From: Streptomyces sp. HUAS ZL42
Lineage (GTDB): Bacteria > Actinomycetota > Actinomycetes > Streptomycetales > Streptomycetaceae
DNA: 64,000 nt
Assembly: GCF_040782645.1 (NCBI RefSeq)
Contig: NZ_CP160403.1
Coordinates: 5,615,001 to 5,679,000, forward strand
Reading direction: 5' to 3'
Part shown: positions 42,440 to 51,898 of the stretch, piece after piece
Numbering within the stretch: the stretch's first letter is position 1
Layout: each line of letters opens with the position of its first letter
The notes under the pieces: model-generated
Seen by the model: the letters and a program-made list of their open reading frames with translations, nothing else
The model's database searches: none
What the model was told of the DNA's origin: nothing
Translations under genes and position numbers: made by a program

Positions 42440-42925
42440 ACAGCCCCACGAGGGGTGCAGGGGCAGGGCCCACGAGGGGTGCAGGGGCGGGGCCCCGCCG
42501 GGGGTGTGGGGCGGAGCCCCAGGGTGGGGTGGCTTTCCGTCCGACCGGCGGGTGGGCGAGGCCTGGGGGTGCGGGGGCGGGTTCCGGCCGGGGGTGTGGG
42601 GTGGAGCCTCTGGGTGGGGGGTGGTTTTCCGTCCGACTGGGTCGGGTGGCGGGTGGGCGAGACAGGGGTGCGGGGGCGGGTTCCGGCCGGGGGTGTGGGG
42701 TGGAGCCTCTGGGTGGGGGTGGTTTTCCGTCCGACTGGGTCGGGTGGCGGGTGGGCGAGACAGGGGTGCGGGGGCGGGTTCCGGCCGGGGGTGTGGGGTG
42801 GAGCCTCTGGGTGGGGGTGGTTTTCCGTCCGACTGGGTCGGGTGGCGGGTGGGCGAGGCCTGGGGTGCGGGGGCGGGTCCCGGCCGGGGGTGTGGGGCGG
42901 AGCCCCAGGGGTCGTGTACCTCTCA
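42440..42925 (+). repeat. 98-bp tandem repeat array (dispersed-element family)
   Basis: The core TTTTCCGTCCGACTGGGTCG starts at 42625, 42723 and 42821, exactly 98 bases apart, and each is followed by GGGTGGCGGGTGGGCGAG and a G-rich block ending GGGGTGGAGCC. Diverged partial copies flank it (one from 42534; shorter GGGGCGGAGCCCC pieces from 42440 and near 42900). The array occupies most of the 895-base gap between ndh and the cyclopropane synthase gene. Apart from the ndh terminator, a GGGGGCTGCGCCCCC hairpin near 42283 and the cfa ribosome site, nothing else is seen there. Related single copies are at 19933 and 60718. Confidence 0.93.
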
Positions 42926-43090
42926 CCTCGCCGGGTGGGGTGGGCGGGTGGGCAAAGGCACCCCGGGCTCTGGGGCGGAGCCGTCCGCAATGTTTGCTCG
43001 GCTGTAACGCGCGTGGGGGACTGCGGCCAAGCCCCGCAGGTGTTTACGTGGTGATGGACATTCCGGGATCCCCTGTCACGGAGGTGTGCG

Positions 43091-44389
43091 ATGACCCACG
43101 CCGCGCTGCGGCTGCAGGGCTTGCTCGAACAGGCACTGGGAGCCCCGCTCCCGGTCAGGATCCGCGCCTGGGACGGTTCCCAGGCCGGCCCACCTGACGC
43201 GCCCACCCTCGTCGTACGCAATCGCCGCGCCGTACGCCGACTGCTGTGGAAGCCCGGCGAACTGGGCCTCGCCCGAGCCTGGGTCGCCGGCGACCTGGAC
43301 ATCGACGGCGACCTCTACACCACCCTCGACCTGCTCTCCGGCCTGATCTGGGAGCGCGGGGACGACGCCCGCACCCTGGTTCAGGCCCTGCGCGACCCCG
43401 CCGTCCGCGCCGCCGTCCGCGGCCTGATCGCGCTCGCCGGCTCCCCGCTGCCGCCCGCCCCGCCCCGCGAGGAGGTCCGCAGGCCCCGCCGCCACCTGCA
43501 CACCAAGGGCAGCGACAAACGCGCCATCAGCCACCACTACGACGTCGGCAACGACTTCTACGAGATCATCCTCGGCCCGTCCATGGTGTACTCCTGCGCC
43601 TACTGGTCCGCCCCCGAACCCGCCGGCACCCTCGAGGACGCCCAGCGCGACAAGCTCGAACTCATCTGCCGCAAGCTCGACCTGAGGCCCGGTCGGCGAC
43701 TGCTCGACGTCGGCTGCGGCTGGGGCTCCATGGCCATCCACGCCGCCCGCGAGCACGGTGTGAGCGTCGTCGGCATCACCCTCTCGCAGGAGCAGGCCGC
43801 GTACGCCCGCAAGCGCGTGGCCGGCGAGGGGCTCACCGACAAGGTCGAGATCCGCGTGCAGGACTACCGGGACGTCCACGACGGTCCGTACGACGCCATC
43901 TCGTCCATCGGCATGGCGGAACACGTCGGCGCCGAGCGCTACCTCGAGTACGCCGAGCACCTCCACGACCTCCTCGTGCCCGGCGGCCGCCTCCTCAACC
44001 ACCAGATCGCCCGCCGCCCCCAGCGCGACGAAACCTCCTACCACGTCGACGAGTTCATCGACGCCTACGTCTTCCCCGACGGCGAACTCGCCCCCCTCGG
44101 CTCCACGGTCACCCAGCTGGAGCGCGCCGGGCTGGAGGTGCGCGACGTGGAGTCGATCCGCGAGCACTACGCCCTCACCCTGCGCCGCTGGGTCACCAAC
44201 CTCGAGGCCGACTGGGCACTCGCCCAGCGGCTCACCTCCCCGGGCCGCGCCCGCGTCTGGCGTCTGTACATGGCCGCCTCCGCGGTCGCCTTCGAACGCA
44301 ACCGCATCGGCGTCAACCAGGTCCTGGCCGTCAGGACACCGGAGCCCGGCGACTCCGGGGTGCCGTTGCGCTCCCGTACGTGGAACTGA
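43091..44389 (+). CDS. cfa: Cyclopropane-fatty-acyl-phospholipid synthase family methyltransferase
   Basis: This 432-residue SAM-dependent enzyme adds a methylene (or methyl) across double bonds of membrane phospholipid acyl chains. The N-terminal domain (about 1-110) includes VVRNRRAVRRLLWKPGELGLARAWVAGDLDIDGDLY, typical of Cfa membrane-docking regions. The catalytic domain has ISHHYDVGNDFYEIILGPSMVYSCAYW, SAM motif LLDVGCGWGSMAIHAAREHGVSVVGITLS, then AISSIGMAEHVG, LNHQIARR and the C-terminal EADWALAQR region. The ATG at 43091 has GGAGGT before it. It is transcribed alone, with a bidirectional terminator behind it separating it from the convergent ABC pair. Whether it makes cyclopropane or a branched product cannot be judged. 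Confidence 0.94.
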   Translation: MTHAALRLQGLLEQALGAPLPVRIRAWDGSQAGPPDAPTLVVRNRRAVRRLLWKPGELGLARAWVAGDLDIDGDLYTTLDLLSGLIWERGDDARTLVQALRDPAVRAAVRGLIALAGSPLPPAPPREEVRRPRRHLHTKGSDKRAISHHYDVGNDFYEIILGPSMVYSCAYWSAPEPAGTLEDAQRDKLELICRKLDLRPGRRLLDVGCGWGSMAIHAAREHGVSVVGITLSQEQAAYARKRVAGEGLTDKVEIRVQDYRDVHDGPYDAISSIGMAEHVGAERYLEYAEHLHDLLVPGGRLLNHQIARRPQRDETSYHVDEFIDAYVFPDGELAPLGSTVTQLERAGLEVRDVESIREHYALTLRRWVTNLEADWALAQRLTSPGRARVWRLYMAASAVAFERNRIGVNQVLAVRTPEPGDSGVPLRSRTWN

Positions 44390-44414
44390 GAGGACGACAG
44401 CCACACAGAACGAA

Positions 44415-44450
44415 GGGGCCCCCGCTCGCCCTGGGACGAGCGGGGGCCCC
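44415..44450. terminator. Bidirectional terminator between cfa and the second ABC pair
   Basis: GGGGCCCCCGCTCG (44415-44428) pairs with CGAGCGGGGGCCCC (44437-44450) with an 8-base loop. It lies between two convergent genes, 26 bases after cfa and 23 bases from the permease stop. Confidence 0.8.
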
Positions 44451-44472
44451 AACCCCCGTACCGCTGCCGCCG

Positions 44473-47001
44473 CTACTCCGACTTGATGGCCGCCAGCATG
44501 TTCAACCGCGCCGCCCGCCGCGCCGGCCACAGCGCCGCCAGGACGCCCACCGTCGCCGCCAGCAGCAGGAAGACGGCCATCCTCGCCCACGGCAGGACCA
44601 GTTCGTACGTCGGCATGCTCGTCCCCATCAGCTCACCGGCCGCCCAGCCGAAGAACACACCCAGGCCGATGCCGAGCACACCGCCGAACAGCGAGATCAC
44701 CAGGGACTCCAGCCGGACCATCCGCTTGACGGCCTTGCGGTCCAGGCCGATGGCCCGCAGCATGCCGATCTCCTGGGAGCGCTCGAAGACCGACATCGCC
44801 AGGGTGTTGATGACCCCGAGGACGGCCACGATCACCGCCATCGCCAGCAGGCCGTAGACCATGTTCAGGATCAGCGTGAACATCTGCGCGATGGAGTTGG
44901 AGAGGTCCTTCTTGTCCTGGACCTGGATGGCCGGGTTGGAGCCCAGCGCCTTCTCCAGACGGTCCTTCGTCTCGCTCGACGCGCCGCCGGACGTCTTGAC
45001 CATGACCTGCATGTCCGCCGGGTCCGTCTGGTGCGGGGCAAGGGTGGCGGTGTCGAGCATGATGCCGGTGATCAGCTCGTTGCCCTCGTAGACGCCGGCG
45101 ACCGTCAGCCGCTGCTTCCTGCCGTCCTCGTACGCCACCGTGAAGGCCGAACCCGCCTTCCAGCCGTGCGCCTTGGCGGTGTCGTGGTCCACGACGACCT
45201 GCGTACCGCCGACCTTGAAGGAGCCCTCGTCGACCTTCAGGTCGGTCAGCTCGCCGATCACGCCTCCGTTGACGCCGGTCAGGTACTCGGTCTGCCCGTC
45301 GATGCGGGAGGCCGCGTTGCGCAGCGGGCTGGTGGCGGTGACGCCGTCGACCTGCTGCAGCTTCTTCTCGACGTCCGGCGAGAGTTCGTGGCGGTTCGCC
45401 ATGGAGACCACGTAGTCGGCCCTGATCGCCGCCGTCGCCATCTTGTCGATCGACTTCTGCAGACTGCCCGCCATCACCGTCATGCCGGTGATCAGCGTCA
45501 GGCCGATCATCAGCGCGGAGGCCGTGGCGGCCGTACGCCGCGGGTTGCGGACCGAGTTCTGGCGGGCCAGCTTCCCGGAGACGCCGAACACGCGCAGCAC
45601 CGGGGCCGCGGCCGCGATCAGCGGGCGGGACAGCAGCGGGGTCAGGATGAACACGCCGATGATCAGCAGGACCGCGCCGAGGCCCATGGGGGCCTGTCCG
45701 TCCGAGCCGCTCATCGTCGTGGCCGCCAGGACGACGGCGACGCCCGCGGCACTGAACAGCGCGCCGAGTGTGTTGCGCAGGACCAGCGACTTCGTCGTCG
45801 CCTTCGCGTGCACGCTGCTCATCGCGGCGACCGGCGGGATCTTCGCGGCCCGGCGGCCGGGCAGCCACGCGGCCAGCATGGTGATGACGATGCCGACGGC
45901 GAGGGCGGCGGCGACCGTGCCGGGGGTGATCACCAGCGGTCCGTCCGGGACCGTGGCCCCCAGCGTGCCCATGAGGGAGCGCAGCCCCGCCCCGATGCCG
46001 ATGCCGGCGACCAGACCCGTCACACCGGCGACCGTGCCGACCACGAACGCCTCGATCAGCACCGACCGCGTGACCTGCCGGCGGGAGGCGCCGACCGCCC
46101 GCAGCAGCGCCAGCTCCTTGGTGCGCTGGGCGACCAGCATGGTGAACGTGTTGGCGATGATGAACGTGCCGACGAAGAGCGCGATGCCCGCGAAGACCAG
46201 CAGTCCCTGCCGGAGGCCGCTCATGCCGGAGGCGATCTGCTGCGCCTGGTCGTCGGCGAGCTGCTTGCCGGTGGTGGTCTCCGTGAGGTCCTTCGGCAGC
46301 GCCTTGTCCAGTTCGGCCTTCAGGGCGGCCTGCGTGACACCGGACTTCGCCGCCACGTCGATCTCGTAGTACGTGCCCGCCTTGCCGAACAGCTTCTGCG
46401 CGGTCGCCGTGTCGAACAGCGTGAGGCTGCCGCCGGCCGCGACATTGCCGTCGTCGGTGGTGAAGATGCCGGTGATCTTCGGGGAGAGGACGGGGCCGTC
46501 GACCGAGATCCGCACGGTGTCGCCGACCTCGTACCCGGCGCGCCTCGCGGTCTCCGAGTCGATGGCGACCTCGTCCGCGCCGTGCGGCGCCGTGCCGGAC
46601 TTCAGCGGGTACCGCGGGTCCTTGTCGCCCCAGTAGTTGCCGCCCTGCGACTGGAATCCGTCGCCGATGAGCTTGCCGTCCTTGTCGGCGATGGCGGTGA
46701 AGCCGCTGACGACGCCGATGGCGTTCGCCGCTCCAGGGACCTTCGCGCTGTCCTCGAGCAGCGCTTGCGTCAGCTCGGGGGTCTTGCCGATCGTGTCGCC
46801 CTCGTCCTCCTGGGACTTGGGCGTCACGGCGACGTCGACCTGGTCGAAGCCCTTGGCGGAGCTCGTCTGGTAGGCGTCGGAGATGGTGTTGGTGAAGACC
46901 AGGGTCCCCGACACGAACGCGACGCCGAGCATCACGGCGAGCACGGTCATGAGGAGCCGGGCCTTGTGCGCGAGTACGTTGCGCAAGGCGGTACGGAACA
47001 T
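44473..47001 (-). CDS. ABC transporter permease, FtsX/MacB-like, duplicated (second pair)
   Basis: This 842-residue membrane protein has two FtsX units. It starts MFRTALRNVLAHKARLLMTVLAVMLGVAFVSGTLVFTN (first helix). The first ATPase-contact loop is AQRTKELALLRAVGASRRQVTRSVLIEAFVVG, the second FERSQEIGMLRAIGLDRKAVKRMVRLESLVIS. The two extracytoplasmic domains are rich in Asp/Lys/Thr. Layout and sequence parallel the permease at 17258-19837, so the two ABC pairs are paralogues. It lies 38 bases after its ATPase gene on the minus strand. The ATG at 47001 has a poor ribosome site, so it may rely on coupling. A bidirectional terminator lies beyond the stop. Cargo is unknown; export of a lipid, peptide or antibiotic is typical. 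Confidence 0.93.
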   Translation of the reverse strand: MFRTALRNVLAHKARLLMTVLAVMLGVAFVSGTLVFTNTISDAYQTSSAKGFDQVDVAVTPKSQEDEGDTIGKTPELTQALLEDSAKVPGAANAIGVVSGFTAIADKDGKLIGDGFQSQGGNYWGDKDPRYPLKSGTAPHGADEVAIDSETARRAGYEVGDTVRISVDGPVLSPKITGIFTTDDGNVAAGGSLTLFDTATAQKLFGKAGTYYEIDVAAKSGVTQAALKAELDKALPKDLTETTTGKQLADDQAQQIASGMSGLRQGLLVFAGIALFVGTFIIANTFTMLVAQRTKELALLRAVGASRRQVTRSVLIEAFVVGTVAGVTGLVAGIGIGAGLRSLMGTLGATVPDGPLVITPGTVAAALAVGIVITMLAAWLPGRRAAKIPPVAAMSSVHAKATTKSLVLRNTLGALFSAAGVAVVLAATTMSGSDGQAPMGLGAVLLIIGVFILTPLLSRPLIAAAAPVLRVFGVSGKLARQNSVRNPRRTAATASALMIGLTLITGMTVMAGSLQKSIDKMATAAIRADYVVSMANRHELSPDVEKKLQQVDGVTATSPLRNAASRIDGQTEYLTGVNGGVIGELTDLKVDEGSFKVGGTQVVVDHDTAKAHGWKAGSAFTVAYEDGRKQRLTVAGVYEGNELITGIMLDTATLAPHQTDPADMQVMVKTSGGASSETKDRLEKALGSNPAIQVQDKKDLSNSIAQMFTLILNMVYGLLAMAVIVAVLGVINTLAMSVFERSQEIGMLRAIGLDRKAVKRMVRLESLVISLFGGVLGIGLGVFFGWAAGELMGTSMPTYELVLPWARMAVFLLLAATVGVLAALWPARRAARLNMLAAIKSE

Positions 47002-47039
47002 GGGTATGTCTCTGTCCAGTCGGGCGAGGTGAGGGGGCG

Positions 47040-47810
<771 letters not shown>

Positions 47811-48201
47811 GAGAAGGCGCTCCTGTGGGACGACGGTGTGTTCCGGGGACGTGTTCCATCGTCTCGGCCGTGTGCCGCCGTGTAGTCAGCCGCTGTTCCG
47901 GTTCCGGGGACAGCCTGGGGTCGGACTGTGCGCTGCCGCGTCATACCTGGGGATGACGACCGCCCTTGGGGGTGATCGTGTCGAGAACGGGTGGAGTCCC
48001 CTCGTTCGGGCGGTGAAATTCCGTCATTCCGCATACGCCTCCGGCGGCCGCACGCAAGGCTATTGGCAAGTGCGGATGGCCCGTTCCGGAGGCTGATGCT
48101 CCCTCAGACGTCAATAAAATAAGACAACATCGGTCCGCCCGGCCGCTGTTCGGGGGATGCCTCCCGATAGGCTCGGAACCTCGACGCGGAGCCCATGGCC
48201 T
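47811..48201. other. Intergenic region between the second ABC pair and bldA
   Basis: This 391-base region must hold the ABC promoter (minus) and the bldA promoter (plus). Its most striking piece is an AT-rich run, CGTCAATAAAATAAGACAAC (48107-48126), rare in such GC-rich DNA, about 75 bases before bldA; it may be part of the bldA promoter or of an antisense one. No gene is evident. Confidence 0.5.
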
Positions 48202-48284
48202 GCCCGGATGGTGGAATGCAGACACGGCGAGCTTAAACCTCGCTGCCCCTCGCGGGCGTACCGGTTCAAGTCCGGTTCCGGGCA
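48202..48284 (+). tRNA. bldA: tRNA-Leu (anticodon TAA), the developmental regulator bldA
   Basis: A class II tRNA with acceptor GCCCGGA/TCCGGGC, anticodon stem GCGAG/CTCGC and loop CTTAAAC (anticodon TAA, reading UUA), a long variable arm (TGCCCCTCGCGGGCGTA) and T-arm CCGGTTCAAGTCCGG. Discriminator A; CCA is not encoded. Established biology: this is the only tRNA that reads the very rare UUA codon in Streptomyces, and its loss blocks aerial growth and many antibiotics (bldA). It is followed after ~230 bases by the receiver/GT2 operon on the same strand and is divergent from the second ABC pair. Confidence 0.97.
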
Positions 48285-48515
48285 CATCCCGCACCTGCAA
48301 CGGCAGGGCGCGGCCACCCTGGGGGTTGCCCCGGAAGTGGCCCCGGCCTGACGACGACGCCCAGCACGGTCGTTCCGGGCCTTCTCTGCGGGGCGTCGCG
48401 TCCCTTCCCCGCTTGCCTCCCTGCCGGGCCTGGTACGGATGAGGCATATGTGGCGACGTCCAACTCTTGATCCTATCTTGTGATAGATGGTCCCGACTTC
48501 GTGGACAGGACGGTC

Positions 48516-48890
48516 ATGGACTCTCCGCGCGTACTTGTGATCGAGGACGACCCGGACGTCAGCGCCCTGCTGGAGCGGCACCTCAGCGGAATGGGATGCC
48601 GTGTGACCGTCGTGGACTCGGGGGAAGCGGGGCTCGACATCGCCTTCGCCGGACCCCCGGACATGGTGATCATCGATGTGCGGCTGCCCGGCATCGACGG
48701 GCGGGAGGTCATCAGGAGACTGCGGGCGGACGAGCGGACGAAGGGGTGCCACCTCGTCGTGTCGTCCGTGCTCGACACCCAGGACCTCGTCGGGCTCTCG
48801 ACGGACGCGCTGCTGGCCAAGCCGTTCCGGCAGTCGACGGTGGCGCGCCTCCTCGACTCCTACCGCAGTTCCGCTTCCCAGGAGGAGTGA
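48516..48890 (+). CDS. Stand-alone response-regulator receiver domain
   Basis: This 124-residue CheY-like protein with no output domain has acid pocket EDD (10-12), phospho-acceptor Asp54 in MVIIDVRLPGIDG, Ser83/84 in HLVVSSVLD and conserved Lys102 in LLAKPF. It probably relays phosphate from the CHASE3 kinase encoded at the end of this operon or docks on a partner. The ATG at 48516 follows AGGAC; a GTG at 48480 is in frame and would add 12 residues, but it sits where a TATCTT -10-like box (48473-48478) would place the transcript start. Its stop overlaps the next ATG (TGATG). It is the first of five overlapping genes after bldA. Confidence 0.88.
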   Translation: MDSPRVLVIEDDPDVSALLERHLSGMGCRVTVVDSGEAGLDIAFAGPPDMVIIDVRLPGIDGREVIRRLRADERTKGCHLVVSSVLDTQDLVGLSTDALLAKPFRQSTVARLLDSYRSSASQEE

Positions 48891-49264
48891 TGGCTCGTGT
48901 CCTGATAGCCGACGACGACGCCGACATACGGGACCTGGTCGCGTTCAAGCTGACCCAGAGCGGCCACCAGGTCACGGCCGTGGAGGACGGCATGGCCGCG
49001 CTGCGAGCCGTGCGCGAGGAGCTGCCGGACCTGGCGCTGCTCGACATACGGATGCCCGGGATGTCGGGCCTGGACGTCTGCCGGGAGCTCCGGTCGGAGC
49101 CGGAGACCGCGACACTCCCCGTGATCATGATCACCGCACGGTCCCAGGAAGGGGACGTCGAGGTCGGGTTCGCGGCGGGTGCCGACGACTACATCATCAA
49201 GCCGTTCAGCCCGCGGGAGCTGTCCAGCCGGGTCCAGGCGGTGCTGACCAGGGTCCGACGGTGA
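48890..49264 (+). CDS. Second stand-alone receiver domain (CheY-like)
   Basis: This 124-residue receiver has acidic triad DDD (8-10), phospho-acceptor Asp52 in LALLDIRMPGMSG, Thr82 in VIMITARS and Lys104 in YIIKPFSPREL. The C-terminus RVQAVLTRVRR is the usual linker of OmpR-type regulators, but no DNA-binding domain follows, so the gene may descend from one that lost its output domain. The ATG overlaps the previous stop (TGATG) and has GGAGGAG before it. It differs clearly from the first receiver (no shared hydrophobic core beyond the fold), so the two may be hit by different kinases or form a phosphorelay. Its stop overlaps the HEAT-repeat gene start (GTGA). Confidence 0.93.
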   Translation: MARVLIADDDADIRDLVAFKLTQSGHQVTAVEDGMAALRAVREELPDLALLDIRMPGMSGLDVCRELRSEPETATLPVIMITARSQEGDVEVGFAAGADDYIIKPFSPRELSSRVQAVLTRVRR

Positions 49265-50361
49265 TCACCACAGACGTCGTCACCGGGGTACTGCTGTGCC
49301 TCATGGCCGCCGTCCCGGTGCTGGGCCTGCTGATCGCGGGTCTGCGCGGCACCCGCAGGCTCAGGCAGCGCGGACGAGAGCGGATCGCGGCCCCGGTACG
49401 GCCCCTGCTGCTGGAGCTGCTCTGCGCGGAGGAGGACGAACAGGACGAGCTGCTGAGCCGGTTCGCGGCGCTCGACCGGCGGACCTGGGCCGCCCTGGAG
49501 CCGACCGTGGCGGAGATGCTCGGCAAGGTCGACGGCGCGGCCCGCACCGTGCTCGTCCGCCTCTACGGACTGCGGGGGGCCGCCGCTGACGCCGAGGCGG
49601 AACTGGACGCCCGCAGCGCGCCCCGCAGGGGCCGGGCCGCGGAGACACTCGGCCGGCTCCGCCACCGCCCCGCGGTCCCCGCGCTGTGCCGTCTGCTCGC
49701 CGACCGCGACGCCGAGGTGCGGCTGGTCGCCGCGCGGGCGCTGGGCCGCATAGGGGAGCCGTCGGCCGTACCTGCTCTGCTGGAGGCCCTTCACGGGCCG
49801 CGGAACGTGCCGCCCGCCGTGGTCACCCGGGCACTGACGTCCTTCGGGGCGCAGACGCTGCGCAGCGTCGCGGCCGGCATGGACCATCCCGAGCCGCTCG
49901 TCAGGGCCGTGGCGATCGAGGTCCTCGGGGCAAGCGGCGGGGTCCCCCAGACACCCGGGATCGTCCGCGCCCTGGCCGAGGATCCCCATCCCGAGGTACG
50001 GATCAAGGCCGCCCGCGCCCTGGGCAGGCTGGGGATGCCCGACGGCCTGCAACCCCTGCTGGCCGCCGTCGGCCCCGGCCGGCCGACGGCCCTGCGCATC
50101 GTGGCCACCGGAGCGCTCGGGACGCTGGGCGCCGTCGCCGCGACACCCCGGCTGCAGGACCTCCTCGGCGACTCCGAGCCGCGGGTGGCGGCCACCGCGG
50201 CCCGCTCGCTGCTGAGGCTCGGACCGGCCGGAGAGACGGCGCTGCGGGCGGCCGCCGAGGACCGGCCGGACCAGCCGGCCGCCGCCCAGGCCAGGTCGGC
50301 GCTCGCCGAATCGGCTGTCGCGGGCTCGATCCTCGACGTCCGGGTGGAGGTGGCGATGTGA
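49261..50361 (+). CDS. Membrane-anchored HEAT-repeat protein
   Basis: This 366-residue protein has one N-terminal membrane helix (VVTGVLLCLMAAVPVLGLLIAGL, about 6-28) with a basic stop-transfer (RGTRRLRQRGRER), placing the rest in the cytosol. A helical region follows, and from about residue 115 to 350 there are HEAT/PBS-lyase-type repeats: RAAETLGRLRHRPAVPALCRLLADRDAEVRLVAARALGRIGEPSAVPALLEAL, PEPLVRAVAIEVLGASGG, HPEVRIKAARALGRLGMPDGLQPLLAAV and so on. HEAT repeats act as protein-binding scaffolds; here it could link the receivers to the glycosyltransferase at the membrane. The GTG at 49261 overlaps the upstream stop. The idea of a scaffold is inference from context. Confidence 0.88.
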   Translation: MITTDVVTGVLLCLMAAVPVLGLLIAGLRGTRRLRQRGRERIAAPVRPLLLELLCAEEDEQDELLSRFAALDRRTWAALEPTVAEMLGKVDGAARTVLVRLYGLRGAAADAEAELDARSAPRRGRAAETLGRLRHRPAVPALCRLLADRDAEVRLVAARALGRIGEPSAVPALLEALHGPRNVPPAVVTRALTSFGAQTLRSVAAGMDHPEPLVRAVAIEVLGASGGVPQTPGIVRALAEDPHPEVRIKAARALGRLGMPDGLQPLLAAVGPGRPTALRIVATGALGTLGAVAATPRLQDLLGDSEPRVAATAARSLLRLGPAGETALRAAAEDRPDQPAAAQARSALAESAVAGSILDVRVEVAM

Positions 50362-50414
50362 ACGCGGTCCACGCCGTCGCAGCGACGGCCCGGCGCAGGA
50401 CGCCACCGTGCTGA
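50358..50414 (+). CDS. Possible 18-residue leader-like ORF between HEAT and GT2 genes
   Basis: A GTG overlaps the HEAT-gene stop (ATGTGA) and opens an 18-codon frame rich in Ala and Arg (VNAVHAVAATARRRTPPC). Its TGA overlaps the GTG of the glycosyltransferase gene by GTGCTGA. This chain of overlaps would carry ribosomes across the gap. It may be only a coupling device, and translation is unproven. Confidence 0.3.
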   Translation: MNAVHAVAATARRRTPPC

Positions 50415-51898
50415 CCGTGGCGGCCGAGGGGCCGCTGGCGTGGCTGAGCAGCGTGGCGCGCTCGGTGGTCTCCGTGTGCGACGACGTGATCATCTGGTAC
50501 TTCCTGATCATCAACACCGGCTATCTCCTGCTGATCCTCCTCGCGCTCACGGAGTTCGTCAGAAGGTCCCGACGGGCGCCATTCGCCGGGTACGACGACG
50601 CCTCCACCAGCCCCTTCACCCCGCCGGTGTCCCTGATCATGCCCGCGCACAACGAAGCGGCGGGCATCACCGAAGCCGTACGGGCGATGTTGCTCCTGCG
50701 CTATCCCGTCTTCGAGGTCGTCGTCGTGGACGACGGCTCCACGGACGGGACGCTGGAGGCACTGTGCGACGCGTTCGACCTCGTCGAGGTGGAACGCGTG
50801 GTGCCCGCCGACGTTCCGGTGCGCGGCGCGGTGACCTCGGTGCACCTGCCCAGGGGCGGGCCGGTGCCGCTGGTGGTCGCCCGCAAGGAGAACGGCGGCA
50901 AGGCCGACGCACTCAACGTCGGGATCAACCTGGCGCGCTATCCGCTGCTGTGCATGGTGGACGCCGACTCGATCCTCGACTCGGAGGCGCTGCTCGCGGT
51001 GGCCAAACCGTTCAGCGACGACCCGATGCGGGTGGTCGCCACGGGCGGTGTGGTCGGTCTGGCCAACGGCTGCACCGTCGTGGCCGGCCGTGTGGTCGAG
51101 CCTCACGTCCCCTCCGACCTGCTGGGACGTATCCAGGTGGTCGAGTACCTGCGCGCCTTCATGCTCGGCCGCACCGGCTGGTCCAAGATCGGCGGCCTGC
51201 TCGTCATCGCCGGCGCCTTCGGGCTCTTCCGCCGGGACGCGGTCGTGGCGGCGGGCGGCATGGACGCCGACTGCATCGGCGAGGACGCCGAGCTGGTGAT
51301 CCGCCTCCACCGGCATCAGCGCGAGCAGGGCCGCGACTACCGCATCGTGTTCGTCAGCGAGCCCATCTCCTGGAGTGAGGCGCCCTCGAAGATCCGGGTC
51401 CTGGCGCGCCAGCGAAGGCGGTGGCACCGCGGTCTTTCGGAGATCCTGCTCAAGCACCGCCGCATGATCGGCAACCCCCGCTACGGCCGGATCGGGCTGC
51501 TGGCGCTGCCGTTCTACGTGGTCTTCGAACTGCTGGCCCCGCTCGTGGAGCTGTCCGGTCTGGTCCTGGTGCCGCTGGGCGTCCTGCTCGGCTCGGTGGA
51601 CGTCGGCTTCCTGTGGCGCTTCCTGCTCGCCGCGTACGGCTACTCCATGGTGGTGAGCCTGGTGTCCGTCGCGGCGGAGGAGTACGCCTTCCACCGCTTC
51701 GCCCACTGGCGGGACGTCTGGGGCGCGCTCGTCGGGGCGATCGCAGAGAACCTCGGATACCGCCAGCTGACGGCCTGGTGGCGGCTGCGCGGCATGTGGG
51801 ACGCGCTGCACCGCGCACCCCAGGTGTGGGGCTCGATGACGCGCAGCGGATTCGACCCGGTCGCGGAGGCGAAGAAGGGCGGAGGTGATCGTGTATGA
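50408..51898 (+). CDS. Membrane glycosyltransferase, GT2 (BcsA/HasA/PgaC-like processive synthase)
   Basis: This 496-residue synthase probably polymerises and exports a polysaccharide. It has an N-terminal helix (VIIWYFLIINTGYLLLILLALTEFV) and a GT-A catalytic domain with VSLIMPAHNEAAGITEAV, VVVVDDGSTDGTLEAL (first Asp), LLCMVDADSIL (DxD), CIGEDAELVIRLH (general base, ED) and RVLARQRRRWHRGL (QxxRW of processive synthases). Three to four C-terminal helices follow (LLALPFYVVFELLAPLVELSGLVLVPLGVLLG ...) and could form the export channel. The GTG at 50408 has CAGGACG nearby. Its stop overlaps the kinase ATG. There is no PilZ domain, so c-di-GMP control is not seen; control may come through the HEAT/receiver proteins. 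The sugar is unknown. Confidence 0.93.
   Translation: MLTVAAEGPLAWLSSVARSVVSVCDDVIIWYFLIINTGYLLLILLALTEFVRRSRRAPFAGYDDASTSPFTPPVSLIMPAHNEAAGITEAVRAMLLLRYPVFEVVVVDDGSTDGTLEALCDAFDLVEVERVVPADVPVRGAVTSVHLPRGGPVPLVVARKENGGKADALNVGINLARYPLLCMVDADSILDSEALLAVAKPFSDDPMRVVATGGVVGLANGCTVVAGRVVEPHVPSDLLGRIQVVEYLRAFMLGRTGWSKIGGLLVIAGAFGLFRRDAVVAAGGMDADCIGEDAELVIRLHRHQREQGRDYRIVFVSEPISWSEAPSKIRVLARQRRRWHRGLSEILLKHRRMIGNPRYGRIGLLALPFYVVFELLAPLVELSGLVLVPLGVLLGSVDVGFLWRFLLAAYGYSMVVSLVSVAAEEYAFHRFAHWRDVWGALVGAIAENLGYRQLTAWWRLRGMWDALHRAPQVWGSMTRSGFDPVAEAKKGGGDRV

Noticed and set aside
42440..42925. Possible CRISPR array or a coding Gly-rich repeat protein
   Set aside because: The whole 98-base unit is repeated, so there are no spacers; the frames across it lack start sites and give low-complexity shadow peptides on both strands.
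48480..48515. Longer start (GTG at 48480) for the first receiver
   Set aside because: There is no ribosome site, and a -10-like TATCTT lies just before it; the ATG at 48516 has AGGAC and gives a standard CheY-length protein.
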